A stretch of DNA of 64,000 nt from Streptomyces sp. 11x1 (lineage in GTDB: Bacteria > Actinomycetota > Actinomycetes > Streptomycetales > Streptomycetaceae): contig NZ_CP122458.1 of assembly GCF_032598905.1 (NCBI RefSeq), positions 7,155,001 through 7,219,000 of the forward strand. Direction: 5' to 3'. Numbering within the stretch: position 1 is the first letter of the stretch; every line of letters begins with the position of its first letter. Shown here one piece after another: positions 45,590 to 55,107 of the stretch. The notes under the pieces were generated by a model, which saw only the letters and a program-made list of their open reading frames with translations, ran no database searches and was not told the origin of the DNA. The position numbers and the translations under genes are program-made.

Positions 45590-45895
45590 TGAACCTGCCA
45601 GCGCAAGGCCGACGAGCTCGACCGCGGCCTGGACGCCGAGCTCACCGCCATGGACCCGCTGTGGTGCCTGGACTCCGACTGGAACCGCTCCTACCGCCGG
45701 ATGCTCGGCTACCTCGCCGCCGGCAGCACCGTCACCGGCCCGGTCAACCGCACTGGCCTGGGCGACGACCCGTCCTTCCGGCCCGGCGTGTGGCTGCGCA
45801 AGCAGGCGAAGGCCCCGCACCAAAGGGAAGCTGACCAAGCAACAGACCGCGCTCCTGGACGCACTTCACGCTGCCGAGGCCGCCGCTGGCTGACA
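45590..45895 (+). pseudogene. Helicase-associated (HA) domain fragment
   Basis: The frame reads RKADELDRGLDAELTAMDPL, WCLDSDWNRSYRRMLGYLAA and SFRPGVWLRKQAKAP; after a slip near 45825 comes KLTKQQTALLDALHA. The W...W..Y..L..Y and LR.Q pattern is the helicase-associated repeat found in Streptomyces linear-replicon helicases. There is no helicase core here, so it is a fragment. Confidence 0.7.
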
Positions 45896-45949
45896 GCGCC
45901 GGTCCGGGGCGGGATCTGCCGTCACGGGGAGGTGGGGCGCACTGTGGCG

Positions 45950-46969
45950 TCAGGACGTGATGTCCACCACGACCTTGCCGACTGTGCCGCTCTCCACTGC
46001 GCGGTGCGCGTCGGCGGTGCGGTGGAGCGGGAAGCGGGTCAGCGGCAGGCCGTGTTCCTCGCCGACCGGGAGGGCGCCGTCGCGGAGCGCGGCGGCGACG
46101 TCCTCGGCGGCCGCGGCGCGCACCTGCGGACCGGCCGTGTAGAGCACCAGGAACTGGAGGCGCGTGTTGAGCACCAGATGGCGCGTCACGTCCAGTTCGA
46201 CCGGCCGACCGCCCTCGTTGGCGTAGGTGGCGATGGTGCCGCGCGCCCGCAGCACGGCCAGGTCCAGTGCGAGGTTCGCGCCGAGCGCCACCTCGGCGAC
46301 GAGGTCGACGCCGTCCGGGGCGATCCCGCGGATCTCGGCGGCCGGATCCCCCTCGCGGTAGTCGACCACGTGGTGGGCGCCGGCGGCAGCGGCCAGCCGG
46401 GCCTTCTCCGGTCCGCTGACGGTGCTGATCACGGTGGCGCCGGCCCAGCGGGCGAGCTGGATCAAGGCGTGCCCGACCGCTCCGGCCCCGCCCGCGGCGA
46501 GCACGACCGCGCCGTCCAGCGCCCCGGGCCGCAGTCGGCGCGGGCCGTCCTCGGCGACGGTGAGCGCGCGGTGTGCGGTCATCGCGGGGACACCGAGCGC
46601 GGCGCCGACGTCGAAGCCGGCCTCGTCGGGCAGTGGCACGGCCAGCTCGCCCGGTACGACGGTGTACTCGGCAGCGGTGCCGGTGGGCCGCCCGGCGGCA
46701 GCGAGGTACAGCCAGACCCGCTGGCCGACCCGGCCGCGGTCGACGCCCGCGCCGACGGCGTCGATCACACCGGCGCCGTCCAGGTGCGGGGTGACCTCGG
46801 AGAACTGCTTGGTGCGAGCGGGGCCGGAACGGGCCTGCAGGTCCGTCGGGTTGATCCCGGACACGGCGATCCGGACGCGAACCTCGCCGGGGCCGGGTAC
46901 GGGCAGGTCACGGTCGACGAGCTGGAGAACGTCGGGGCCGCCGTGGTCGCGGTGGATGATGGTTTTCAC
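45950..46969 (-). CDS. Zinc-independent quinone oxidoreductase (MDR family)
   Basis: The 339-residue protein has the MDR N-terminal GroES-like fold (LPVPGPGEVRVRIAVSGINP, DGAGVIDAVGAGVDRGRVGQ) and an NADPH-binding Rossmann motif LAAGGAGAVGHALIQLARW. It lacks the structural zinc cysteines and so fits quinone reductase/zeta-crystallin types. It is third in the TetR-AKR-QOR leftward operon, 29 bp after the reductase. Confidence 0.9.
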   Translation of the reverse strand: MKTIIHRDHGGPDVLQLVDRDLPVPGPGEVRVRIAVSGINPTDLQARSGPARTKQFSEVTPHLDGAGVIDAVGAGVDRGRVGQRVWLYLAAAGRPTGTAAEYTVVPGELAVPLPDEAGFDVGAALGVPAMTAHRALTVAEDGPRRLRPGALDGAVVLAAGGAGAVGHALIQLARWAGATVISTVSGPEKARLAAAAGAHHVVDYREGDPAAEIRGIAPDGVDLVAEVALGANLALDLAVLRARGTIATYANEGGRPVELDVTRHLVLNTRLQFLVLYTAGPQVRAAAAEDVAAALRDGALPVGEEHGLPLTRFPLHRTADAHRAVESGTVGKVVVDITS

Positions 46970-46998
46970 GATTCAGTCCTTGTTTTCGGGGATGCCGG

Positions 46999-47892
46999 TC
47001 AGCCGATGGGGACTTCGGCGGAGCGGGACTCGATGGCGTCGAGGGCGGCCAGGGTGGCGGCGTCGAACGTGATCGAGCCGGCCGCCGTGTTGGCCTGGAG
47101 GTGGGCGGGGTCGGCGGTGCCGGGGATGAGCAGCACGTTCGGCGCGCGGTGCAGCAGCCAGGCAAGGCCGACCTGGGAGGGCGTGACGCCCAGGGATTCG
47201 GCGACGGCATGCACCACCGGTTCGTCGCTCGCCTTGGGCAGGCCCGGGAAGGACCCGCCGAGGGGGAAGAACGGCACCCAGGCGATGCCCTCTGCCGCGC
47301 ACAGCCGCAGCATGTCCTCGTCGTCGCGGGCGACGATGCTGTACGCGTTCTGCACACAGGCGATGCCGGCCGGCAGGGCGCGGCGAAGGCCGTCGAAGGT
47401 GACGCAGCTCAGGCCGATCGCGCCGATCTTGCCCTCTTCGCGCAGCGCGGTCATCACGTCGAGCTGGTCGTCGAGGTCGACCACCTGGTCGCCGTGCGGG
47501 CGCAGGCCGGGGCCGGAGTCGAGGCGGCGGAGGTTGACCACGGGGAGCCGGTCCACGCCGAGGGCGCGCAGGTTGTCCTCGACACTGGCGCGCAGCTGTT
47601 CGGGCCGCTGCGCGAGACGCAGCGGCATCGGCCCGCCCGGGTCGGGGTCGGCGCCGACCTTGGTGACGACCAGGACGCCGTCCTCGGGGCGCAGCGTCTC
47701 GCGGATGACCTGGTTGGCGAACCCGAAGCCGTAGAACTGGGCGGTGTCCACGTGGTCGACGCCCAGCTCGACCGCGCGGCGCAGCAGTGCGACGGCCGCG
47801 CCGCGGTCGCGGTGTAGGCGTTCGAGCTGGAGGGCGCCGTAGCCGACCCGGGCGACAGTGCGGCCGGCGAACGGAGCGGTCAGGGTGGTCAT
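46999..47892 (-). CDS. Aldo/keto reductase
   Basis: The 297-residue TIM-barrel protein has GYGALQLERLHRDRGAAVAL, the active-site segment HVDTAQFYGFG, KVGADPDPGG, IGLSCVTFDGLRRAL, VQNAYSIVARD and LLIPGTADPAHLQAN. The usual catalytic histidine (DLYxLH) is replaced here by VVNLRRLDS, as in a subgroup of the family. It overlaps the TetR gene by 4 bp, so they are cotranscribed. Confidence 0.92.
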   Translation of the reverse strand: MTTLTAPFAGRTVARVGYGALQLERLHRDRGAAVALLRRAVELGVDHVDTAQFYGFGFANQVIRETLRPEDGVLVVTKVGADPDPGGPMPLRLAQRPEQLRASVEDNLRALGVDRLPVVNLRRLDSGPGLRPHGDQVVDLDDQLDVMTALREEGKIGAIGLSCVTFDGLRRALPAGIACVQNAYSIVARDDEDMLRLCAAEGIAWVPFFPLGGSFPGLPKASDEPVVHAVAESLGVTPSQVGLAWLLHRAPNVLLIPGTADPAHLQANTAAGSITFDAATLAALDAIESRSAEVPIG

Positions 47893-48446
47893 GGCGCGGT
47901 CTCCTGGGCCGGTGACTGCAGGGCGGTATACAGCAGTTGGGCCAGGTAGAGGCTCTGCACCCGGTGGGCGATCGGGGTGGCGCGCTCCTGAGCCTCGGCC
48001 GACTCGAGGTGTTCGACCTTGACCAGCCAGGCGGTGACGCTGTCGTGCACCATCGCGCGCATCCGGTCGATCGTGTCGACGACGATGCCGTGGATGGCCG
48101 GGTTGTTGGTCGCCTCGCCCCAGGTCTGCACGCCGACCCGGGCTTCGACCGGGTCGATGCCGGCGATCAGGCGGGCGAGCAGTTCGTCGGGGTCGGGCGG
48201 GGTGTCGCTCCCGGCGTACTCGCCGAGGACCTCCGCGCGCTTGGCGAGCACCGCGTGGGCCGAGGCCTGAACCAGCTCGGCCTTGTTGCGATAGTGGGCG
48301 TAGATCGAGCCCGTCGACAGGCCGGACTCGGCCGTGATGTCGGCGATCGAGGTCCGCTCCAGGCCGTTGCGGCTGAAGCAGCGTACGGCGGCCTCGGTGA
48401 TCTGGGCGCGCCGGAGTTCCTTGCGTGCGTCGGTGAGTCGAGGCAC
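47889..48446 (-). CDS. TetR-family repressor
   Basis: The 185-residue protein starts VPRLTDARKELRRAQITEAA with the HTH RTSIADITAESGLSTGSIYA HYRNK. GTG 48446 is chosen because family members start M-PRLTDARK, although AGGAGG is only 4 nt away; a longer start at 48470 is possible. It probably controls its own operon through the palindrome at 48493. Confidence 0.9.
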   Translation of the reverse strand: MPRLTDARKELRRAQITEAAVRCFSRNGLERTSIADITAESGLSTGSIYAHYRNKAELVQASAHAVLAKRAEVLGEYAGSDTPPDPDELLARLIAGIDPVEARVGVQTWGEATNNPAIHGIVVDTIDRMRAMVHDSVTAWLVKVEHLESAEAQERATPIAHRVQSLYLAQLLYTALQSPAQETAP

Positions 48447-48492
48447 CACACCTCCTGCAAAAAGAATCACGGTTCTGCTTGTGGGGCACTAT

Positions 48493-48510
48493 ACAGAACC
48501 GCTGTTCTGT
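48493..48510 (-). promoter_or_regulatory. TetR operator candidate
   Basis: Perfect inverted repeat ACAGAAC-CGCT-GTTCTGT lies 47 bp upstream of the tetR start. A further half-like GGTTCTG is at 48469-48475. Confidence 0.7.
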
Positions 48511-48627
48511 TTGTCGCGCGGCCGATGTGGCGGGGATCATGTTTCGGAGAAGACCTGCGGGCCGGCCCGGGCGTCTAGGAGGCGGCGCTGCACGAACTGG
48601 ACGAGGAACGCCTCGTCCAGCTGGGAG

Positions 48628-48728
48628 GGTCACCCCGTTCAACCGGAGCTTCGATGCGTTCGTGACGGCCCGGCCCGTACTCCTCGCACCGCCGCGACCT
48701 GCGGACTCATACGATCACCGGGACTTTG
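48628..48728 (+). repeat. 101-bp direct repeat, copy 2
   Basis: Matches 45486-45586 with three mismatches. The truncated methyltransferase gene ends exactly at its right edge, so this copy marks an insertion or recombination junction. Confidence 0.85.
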
Positions 48729-49214
48729 AAATGCCCCTGGCGGGCGAGGCATGGCGGTGTCCAGGTCGCTGGGGTGGTGGCCGATGATCACCAGGTGTCC
48801 TTCGTGGGCGACCCGGGAGGCGAGGGCGGCGAAGACAGCGCGTCGCAGCGGGGAGGGGAAGTGGAGGAAGGAGGCGGTGACCAGGTCGCAGCGGGGCGCA
48901 CCGTTGTCGGGCGTCCAGGTGCGGATGTCGGCCTGCTGCCAGGTGAGATGGCTGGCCAGCGCGGTCGGGGTGTGTTCGGCTGCGCGGGCGAGGGCCTGAG
49001 CGGAGAAGTCGGTGCCGGTGACGTGCCAGCCCGCCTGGGCCAGCCAGATGGCGTCGGCGCCCTCACCGCATCCCGCCTCCAGCGTCGTCCCGGGCGCGAG
49101 CGCGGTCGCTTCCTCGACAAGAGCGGGGTTGGGCTGCCCGCTCCACAGTGGGTTGGGGTGGTTGTAGCGCTGATCCCAGAATGCGGCTTCGTACCGTGGG
49201 TCGGTGTCACTCAT
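48639..49214 (-). pseudogene. Class I SAM-dependent methyltransferase, C-terminus replaced
   Basis: The protein begins MSDTDPRYEAAFWDQRYNHP and has SAM motif I TTLEAGCGEGADAIWLAQAG, DFSAQALARAAEHTP and DLVTASFLHFPSPLR, to GHLVIIGHHPSDLDTAMPRP. From there the frame runs into the 101-bp repeat. The family continues ~20-30 residues more. The enzyme may keep partial function, but the end is foreign. Confidence 0.8.
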
Positions 49215-49247
49215 CGGGGCTCTCCAGGTCTGGTCGGTCAGGGGTGA

Positions 49248-49871
49248 TCATGCGGAGGTGGTGTCGGGGGCGGGGATGCGGCGCGCCCAGAGGCCGAACA
49301 GGAGCAGGCCGACCAGGGGGAAGGCGGCGTTGGCGAGCAGCGTCGTGCCCAGGCCGTTGTCCAGGCCGCCGGTGGCGGACAGCACGCTGGTCAGGACGGC
49401 CAGGCCCATGCCGCCGCCAAGTTGCTGCAGGCCCTGGTTGAGGCTGGCGGCGGCGCTGATGTGCTCGGCTGGGGCCTGGTGCATGATCATGGCTGTGACG
49501 GGGGCGAAGGTGGCGCCGGCGCCCGCACCGAGCAGGATCGAGGGCAGCAGCACCGTGGCGATCGACGTGTTCGCGTCGGCGTCGGCGGCCACGAGGGCCA
49601 TCCAGGCGATACCCAGCACCAGCCCTGTAAGACCCGCGCTCCCGATGACGCGCTCACCAAGTCGCGGCAGCAGCCGAGGGGTGAGCTGGTTGGTGGCGAC
49701 CAGGCCGAGCGTAAAGGGCACCAGAGCAAGGCCGGTCTGGATCGGGGTGAAGCCCAGCACCTGCTGGGTGAGCAGGGTGGTGAAGAACAGGAAGCCGACC
49801 TGTCCGGCCGGGATGACGAGCATCGACAGCAGAGGTACGTACGGAGCGCCAGAGGCCACCCTGCTGAGCAC
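49248..49871 (-). pseudogene. MFS drug transporter (DHA2 type), C-terminal half only
   Basis: The 207 residues contain six transmembrane helices (GFLFFTTLLTQQVLGFTPIQ, LALVPFTLGLVATNQLTPRL, GAGATFAPVTAMIMHQAPAE, AASLNQGLQQLGGGMGLAVL), which align to the second half of EmrB/QacA-type exporters. The first half is absent upstream of 49871. It starts 33 bp from the methyltransferase start. Confidence 0.82.
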
Positions 49872-50105
49872 AACACCCAGTGAGACCGCCGCACACAGGG
49901 AAGGGTTGCCCTGGCAGATCGGCCCACGCCAGCACCAGGTTGAAAGCTCGGTCGAAACAGAAGACTTAGTTTCGGCCGTGGGGTCTGTCCCCCGTGCGAG
50001 CTACGCGCAGGTGTCCACTGTGTGGTGACGATCTCGGGCCGCCGAATCCCTAGCGTTCAGGGCAGCCGCGGCGCTCCGGCCGCGGATCTGGCGGAGGGAT
50101 TTTCC

Positions 50106-50942
50106 ATGAGGCTGGTCTGGCAGTTCGCGGCCGTTGCGGCGGTCGCGTTCATCGGCGGTCAGGTTGTTGCCGCGGTGCAGGGGAACGCGTGGCTCACGCT
50201 GGTCTTGGGCGTTCTGACCGCGGTGCTCGCCGTGCGTGTCTACGGGTGGGTGGTACGGCGGACCGAGCGCCGCCCGGCCACGGAGGTGGCCCGGGAGGGA
50301 GCCAGGGCCGCGTTCGGTCGAGGCGCGCTGATCGGTGCGGCGTTGTTCGGGGCCGTCATGGTGAACCTCGCCTGGCTCGGGGACTACGAGGTCCGTGGTC
50401 TGGGGTCGGTGAGCGGCGCGGTGGGGCTGGTCGGGTTCATGGCCGCCGCCGCTGTCACGGAGGAACTGCTCTTCCGCGGCGTCCTGTTCCGGATCGTGGA
50501 GGACCGCGTCGGCACGTGGGTCGCGCTGACACTGACCGGTGTGCTGTTCGGCCTGGCGCACCTGTTCAACCCGGACGCCAGTCTCTGGGGCGCCCTTGCC
50601 ATCGCGATCGAGGCCGGCGGCATGCTCGGCGCAGCGTACGTGGCCACGCGCAGCCTGTGGGTGCCGATCGGCCTGCACTTCGGCTGGAACTTCGCCGAGT
50701 CCGGCCTCTTCAGCACCGAGGTCTCGGGCAACGGCACCAAGCAGGGCCTGCTGGACGCCACAACGTCGGGCCCGCAGCTGCTCACCGGCGGCCACTTCGG
50801 CCCGGAGGCAAGCGTGTACGCGCTGCTGTTCTGCGTGCTGGCGACGATCGCATACATGCGGCTGGCCCGACGACGCGGCCATCTGGTGCCCCGCCGCCGG
50901 AAGGCCGCCCGGATTGACGCGACCGCTACAGTTTCCCGGTGA
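50106..50942 (+). CDS. CPBP-family intramembrane metalloprotease
   Basis: The 278-residue membrane protein has the CPBP motifs: AVTEELLFRGVLFRI (EExxxR), LFGLAHLFNP and GLHFGWNFAESGLF (HxxxN). Family members are prenyl-endopeptidase-like, and many actinobacterial ones act with two-component systems. ATG 50106 follows GGAGGG. A 4-bp overlap with the histidine kinase gene shows one operon. Confidence 0.92.
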   Translation: MRLVWQFAAVAAVAFIGGQVVAAVQGNAWLTLVLGVLTAVLAVRVYGWVVRRTERRPATEVAREGARAAFGRGALIGAALFGAVMVNLAWLGDYEVRGLGSVSGAVGLVGFMAAAAVTEELLFRGVLFRIVEDRVGTWVALTLTGVLFGLAHLFNPDASLWGALAIAIEAGGMLGAAYVATRSLWVPIGLHFGWNFAESGLFSTEVSGNGTKQGLLDATTSGPQLLTGGHFGPEASVYALLFCVLATIAYMRLARRRGHLVPRRRKAARIDATATVSR

Positions 50943-52093
50943 TCGCTCTTCGGCGGGTCCCGGACGTCTGGCGACGATTCGACGTCACGGTCCAGGACCT
51001 CCCACTCGGGCTGCTTCTCCTCGCCGTATCACTCCTGCCGGCGTTCCAACGACACGGGACACAGCTCGGCGGCGTGCCGGACCGCGCCTTCGACGCGGGC
51101 GCCGCCATGACCCTTGTCCTCGAATGCCTCCCGCTCGCCGTGCGCCGGCGGTGGCCGGCCGGCTGCCTCGCCCTGGTGTCGCTCGGCTTCGCAGCCGACC
51201 AGCTGCGCGGTTACCACCTGGTCGCGGGCACCGCCCTGCTGGTCGCGCTGGTGAGCACGGGACTGCATCTGGAACGGCATCGACGCGCCACCGTGCTGCT
51301 GTTCTCCGCGGCGTACGTACCGCTGGCCCTCGCGCTCTCCCGGCTCGGCTCGGGCGAGCCCGTGAGCGGGTTCGTGACCTTCTACCTGGTACTGACCCTT
51401 GGCTGGGGCGCCGGGGCGTGGCTGCGCTCCGCCCGGGCCGCGGAGGCCGAACGCCGCCGCCGGGTCGCCGAGGACACGCGCGCCGCCGAACGCACCCGTA
51501 TCGCCCGCGAGTTGCACGACGTGGTCACTCACCACGTGACGGCGATGGTCGTGCAGGCGGAGGCGGCCCGCTATCTCACCGCCGCGCCCGACCGCCTCGA
51601 CCAGGCGCTGACCGCCGTCACCGACACCGGCCGGCGGGCCATCACCGACCTGCGGCACCTGCTCGACCTGCTCAACCCCGACCACCACGCCGAGGCAAGG
51701 ACACCGCCCGTCGGCAGGCTGCTCACGCTCGTCGAGCAGACGCGCCGGGCCGGGCAGCCGGTGGAGTTCACCGAGGAGGGCACGCAGTCCGAGTCGACCG
51801 GCAGCGCCGACCTCGTGGCCTACCGGGTCGTACAGGAAGCCCTGACCAACGCCCTCAAGTACGCTCACGGCAGCCGCACTTCGGTCCAGGTGCACCACGG
51901 CACGAAGGAGATCACCGTGGAGGTCAGCACAGACGGTTCCAGCTCGCGGGCCGCGTCCCCCGGCGGCAGCGGGCGGGGCCTCGCCGGCCTGCGCGAACGG
52001 GTCGACGTCCTCGGCGGCGACTTCAGCGCACGCGCGGAGACGGACGGCGGCTTCGTCGTCCAGGCACGAATACCTGCGGGGAGCCCGTCGTGA
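50939..52093 (+). CDS. Sensor histidine kinase (HisKA_3)
   Basis: The 384-residue protein has four or five N-terminal membrane helices, the H-box ARELHDVVTHHVTAMVVQAE near residue 185, and an HATPase region (VVQEALTNALKYAHGSRTS, GSGRGLAGLRERVDVLGG). It belongs to the NarL-partner kinases. GTG overlaps the protease stop. Confidence 0.93.
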   Translation: MIALRRVPDVWRRFDVTVQDLPLGLLLLAVSLLPAFQRHGTQLGGVPDRAFDAGAAMTLVLECLPLAVRRRWPAGCLALVSLGFAADQLRGYHLVAGTALLVALVSTGLHLERHRRATVLLFSAAYVPLALALSRLGSGEPVSGFVTFYLVLTLGWGAGAWLRSARAAEAERRRRVAEDTRAAERTRIARELHDVVTHHVTAMVVQAEAARYLTAAPDRLDQALTAVTDTGRRAITDLRHLLDLLNPDHHAEARTPPVGRLLTLVEQTRRAGQPVEFTEEGTQSESTGSADLVAYRVVQEALTNALKYAHGSRTSVQVHHGTKEITVEVSTDGSSSRAASPGGSGRGLAGLRERVDVLGGDFSARAETDGGFVVQARIPAGSPS

Positions 52094-52749
52094 CCACGCC
52101 GATCCGGGTCCTGGTCTGCGACGACCAGATACTGATCCGCACCGGACTGGTGACGATCATCGACGCCCAGCCCGACCTCGAGGTGGCGGGCGAGTGCGGC
52201 GACGGTCAGGCCGCGGTCGACCTCGTGGGCCGGCTGCACCCGGACGTCGTGGTGATGGACGTACGCATGCCGGTGCTCGACGGCATCGAGGCCACCCGAC
52301 TGCTGGCCGGTGCCGGGGTGCCGCATCCCGTCAAGGTGCTCGTGGTGACGACGTTCAACCTGGACGAGTACGTCTACGAGGCGCTGCGCGCGGGGGCCAG
52401 CGGCTTCCTGCTCAAGGACGCGCCACCGGCCCAACTCCTGCACGGCATCCGGACCGTGGCGACGGGCGCGGCGCTGCTGGCCCCCGAGGTGACGCGCCGG
52501 CTCGTGGGCAGGTACGCCGCCCGGATCCGCCCCGCCGAAGGCACCCCGCACGACATTCCGCTGACCCCCCGCGAAATGGAGGTCCTCCGCCTCATCGCGG
52601 ACGGGCTCTCCAACAGCGAAATCGCCGGCACGCTCGTAATAAGCCAGGAGACCGTCAAAACCTTCGTGTCCCGCATCCTCACCAAACTCGGCCTCCGCGA
52701 CCGCGTCCAGGCAGTCGTCTACGCCTACCGCCACGGCCTCGTCACCTGA
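52090..52749 (+). CDS. NarL/LuxR-family response regulator
   Basis: The 219-residue protein starts (GTG) TTPIRVLVCDDQILIRTGL and has the phosphorylated aspartate in VVVMDVRMPVLDGIEATRLL, lysine in GFLLKDAPPAQLL and a LuxR HTH (LTPREMEVLRLIADGLSNSE, ETVKTFVSRILTKLGLRDR). GTG 52090 overlaps the kinase stop (GTGA), so protease, kinase and regulator form one transcript. Confidence 0.93.
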   Translation: MTTPIRVLVCDDQILIRTGLVTIIDAQPDLEVAGECGDGQAAVDLVGRLHPDVVVMDVRMPVLDGIEATRLLAGAGVPHPVKVLVVTTFNLDEYVYEALRAGASGFLLKDAPPAQLLHGIRTVATGAALLAPEVTRRLVGRYAARIRPAEGTPHDIPLTPREMEVLRLIADGLSNSEIAGTLVISQETVKTFVSRILTKLGLRDRVQAVVYAYRHGLVT

Positions 52750-53337
52750 CCCGTCCCAGGGGCGGCGGAACGTCAGGGGCACAGTGGGCAGTACACGCTG
52801 CCCGGGATCGTCCGGATGCGCACCAGGTCGTATTTCCACTCCCCGGAACAGGAAGTGCTGCAGCCGGTGCGGCCCGGGATGGTCGAGGGCTGCACGGCCT
52901 GGGCGTCAACGCTGATGCCGGGCTCCGGCGCAGTGGATCTTCCAGGTCGGTGCTCCGGAGGATGAGCGATAGGCCAGGGCTGCTGCACTACACTGCCACT
53001 ACGCGGCTGACCTGCGATAACGGTCACATGCTCCGCCCCGGGTGCAGGGGACGTGAAGCCCTTGTCGCCTCAATGGACGTGCGTAGCTCCAAGGTTCGTA
53101 TCCTCCGCTCCTGCCAGCGAAAGTACGGCTGGCGGCTGGCGCAGCTGCTCCGTGCGGGGCCTTCCGGGGAACCAAGGGGAACGCCGGGGGAACGGAAGGA
53201 CCGAGAAGGATCGAGAAGGCCCCAGTAAGGGCGAGACGCCGCACGGCACCTGACCGGAAAACTCGAGGGTTCGACGGGCATGGCGAGGTAGCCCCTGGAG
53301 CTGTGCCGCCGGGGTTGAGGGGCGGTGCGGTCGTGTG
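52750..53337. other. Gene-poor stretch with two weak remnants
   Basis: On the minus strand 52773-52900 there is a cysteine-containing frame (TGCSTSCSGEWKYDLVRI, then GSVYCPLC), possibly a small protein end. At 53084-53118 a plus-strand segment CTCCAAGGTTCGTATCCTCC resembles the T-loop and acceptor end of a tRNA, but no cloverleaf exists. Nothing else is supported. Confidence 0.35.
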
Positions 53338-55011
53338 TCAGGCGCCTGCCGGGGTGAGGGTGACGTCGTGGCCGAGGGCGGTGAGCTGACGGACGAGGTC
53401 GCGGGTCTTGCGGGCGGGATCGAGGTTCTTGGTGTGCCAGTCGGAGCCGAGGTCGCGGTAGCGGGCGGTGGGGTCGTTCATAAGGTGCCAGACCGTGACC
53501 AGGATGGAGCGTGCGACGGCGACCAGGGCTTTGAGGTGGCCTCGGCGTTTGACGATGCGGCGGTAGCGGGCGCCGGGGAAGGTGTCGGTGCGGGCGGCGG
53601 AGACGGCGGCTTCGCCGAGTGCTCCGCGCAGCCAGGAGTTGCCTTTGCCCGCGGGTCCGGAGGTGTTTTTGGGGCCGGACTGGAAGGTGCGTGGGGACAG
53701 GCGGGCCCAGGAGGCCAGGCGGTCGGCGGTGGGGAACACGCTCATGTCGGTGCCGATCTCGGCGAGGATGACCTGGGCGGTGGCCGGTCCCACGCCGGGG
53801 ATCTCGTCCAGGCGCTCGACGTCGGTCAGCGGCATCAGCATGCCCTGACCGGGCCGGTCGTCGTCCCTGTCACCGCCCCTGTCGTCGGGGGTTGTGGACA
53901 GGTCGGCCAGACGGGTGGTGATGCGGGCGGTGAGCTTGTCGATCTGCAGGGTGAGGTGGTCGACGGTGTCCAGCAGCATCCGCAGCATGAACGCGTGGTG
54001 TTCCTCGAATCCGCCCGCCAGTGCCTCTTGAAGGGCCTGAGGGCTGGCCTTGATGGTGCCGTGTGCCAGGTCGGCCAGGGCCCTGGGGCTGCGTTCGCCC
54101 GCGGTCAGGGCTTCGAGCATGGCGCGGCCGGAGACCCCGAAGATGTCGGAGATCACCGAGGACAGTTTGCGGGTCCTGATCTGGGACTTGTCTTCGCCGA
54201 AGACGACATCACGCACCCAGTGGACGGTGTTCTCCACGGTCCAGTGCCCGCGGGCCCAGGCGGCGATCTCGGCGGCGGATGCCTGTTCGGCGGGTAGGTC
54301 GGTGATGGCGTAGACGGTCTCGCTGGACCATTTCTTCGCCCCGTACAGGCGGCGTCTGCGCTGGATGCGCAGGACCTGGCGGGCGTGCGGGAAGAGCAGG
54401 CCGTCGACGGTGACGACCTGTACCAGGCGCTGTTCGTGGCGGCCGTGGCCGCGGGCGTCGTCACGGTGGATCACCGGGACCTCTTTCCAAGGCAGCCGGT
54501 GGAGTCGGCGGGCCTGACTGCGCTGGTTGTTCTTGATCGTGAGAAGGTGGTGGGCGCAGCGTTTGCGCAGGTAGGCGGCGTGGGCGTGCTGTGCGTGGAG
54601 AGCATCGGCGGTGACGACCGCCCCGGCGAGGTGCGACAGCCCCACTTCCCTGGCCATCGACCGCGTCGACCAATGCGTGGCGTCCTTAGGCGTGGCCTCC
54701 AGCGTCTTGACGACCACTTCCTCGACCTGCTCGTCGGTGATCTTCCTGGGGCCGCCCGGACGCGGCTCGTCGGTCAGGCCCTCCAGCCGGTCCTGCACGA
54801 ACCGGGCCCGCCACCGGCTCACCGTATGCGCCTCCACGCCCAGCCGGGCCGCAACGTCCTTGTTGGAAGCGCCCGTTGCACTCTCCAGCACAATCCGGCA
54901 CCGCAGAGCCAGCGCCTGGGAGGACGTCCGGCGTCTCGCCCAACGTGTCAACGTCTCGCGCTCGTCATCGGTCAGCACCAGCTCGGCCTTCGGCCGTCCC
55001 GTCCTCGCCAC
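53338..55011 (-). pseudogene. Chimeric transposase frame: IS630 N-term, ISAs1 middle, IS110 C-term
   Basis: One uninterrupted 557-codon frame contains parts of three transposases. Residues 1-~125 are IS630-like (RPKAELVLTDDERETLTRWA, ASNKDVAARLGVEAHTVSRW). Residues ~128-290 are the ISAs1 C-terminal half (AGAVVTADALHAQHAHAAYL, LLTIKNNQRSQARRLHRL, RGHWTVENTVHWVRDVVFGE). From ~295 it is IS110 (TRKLSSVISDIFGVSGRAML, LDEIPGVGPATAQVILAEIG, GPAGKGNSWLRGALGEAAVS). No part has a full catalytic domain, so it is almost certainly inactive, but the frame is preserved across both joins. Confidence 0.85.
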
Positions 55012-55107
55012 CCGGCCATCATGCCGAACCAGCCCCCGACTTACGCAGCGAGTTCTCGACTCAGGACACTAGCCCTCCTGACGGACCAGGCGAGACCCGG
55101 GGCCGGG

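Noticed and set aside
45650..47734. 694-codon rightward frame
   Set aside because: Only its first ~60 codons match a helicase-associated domain; the rest is antisense to the quinone reductase and aldo/keto reductase genes.
50539..52749. 736-codon rightward frame ending in a response regulator
   Set aside because: Only the last 219 codons are real; earlier codons are out of frame with the protease and kinase genes.
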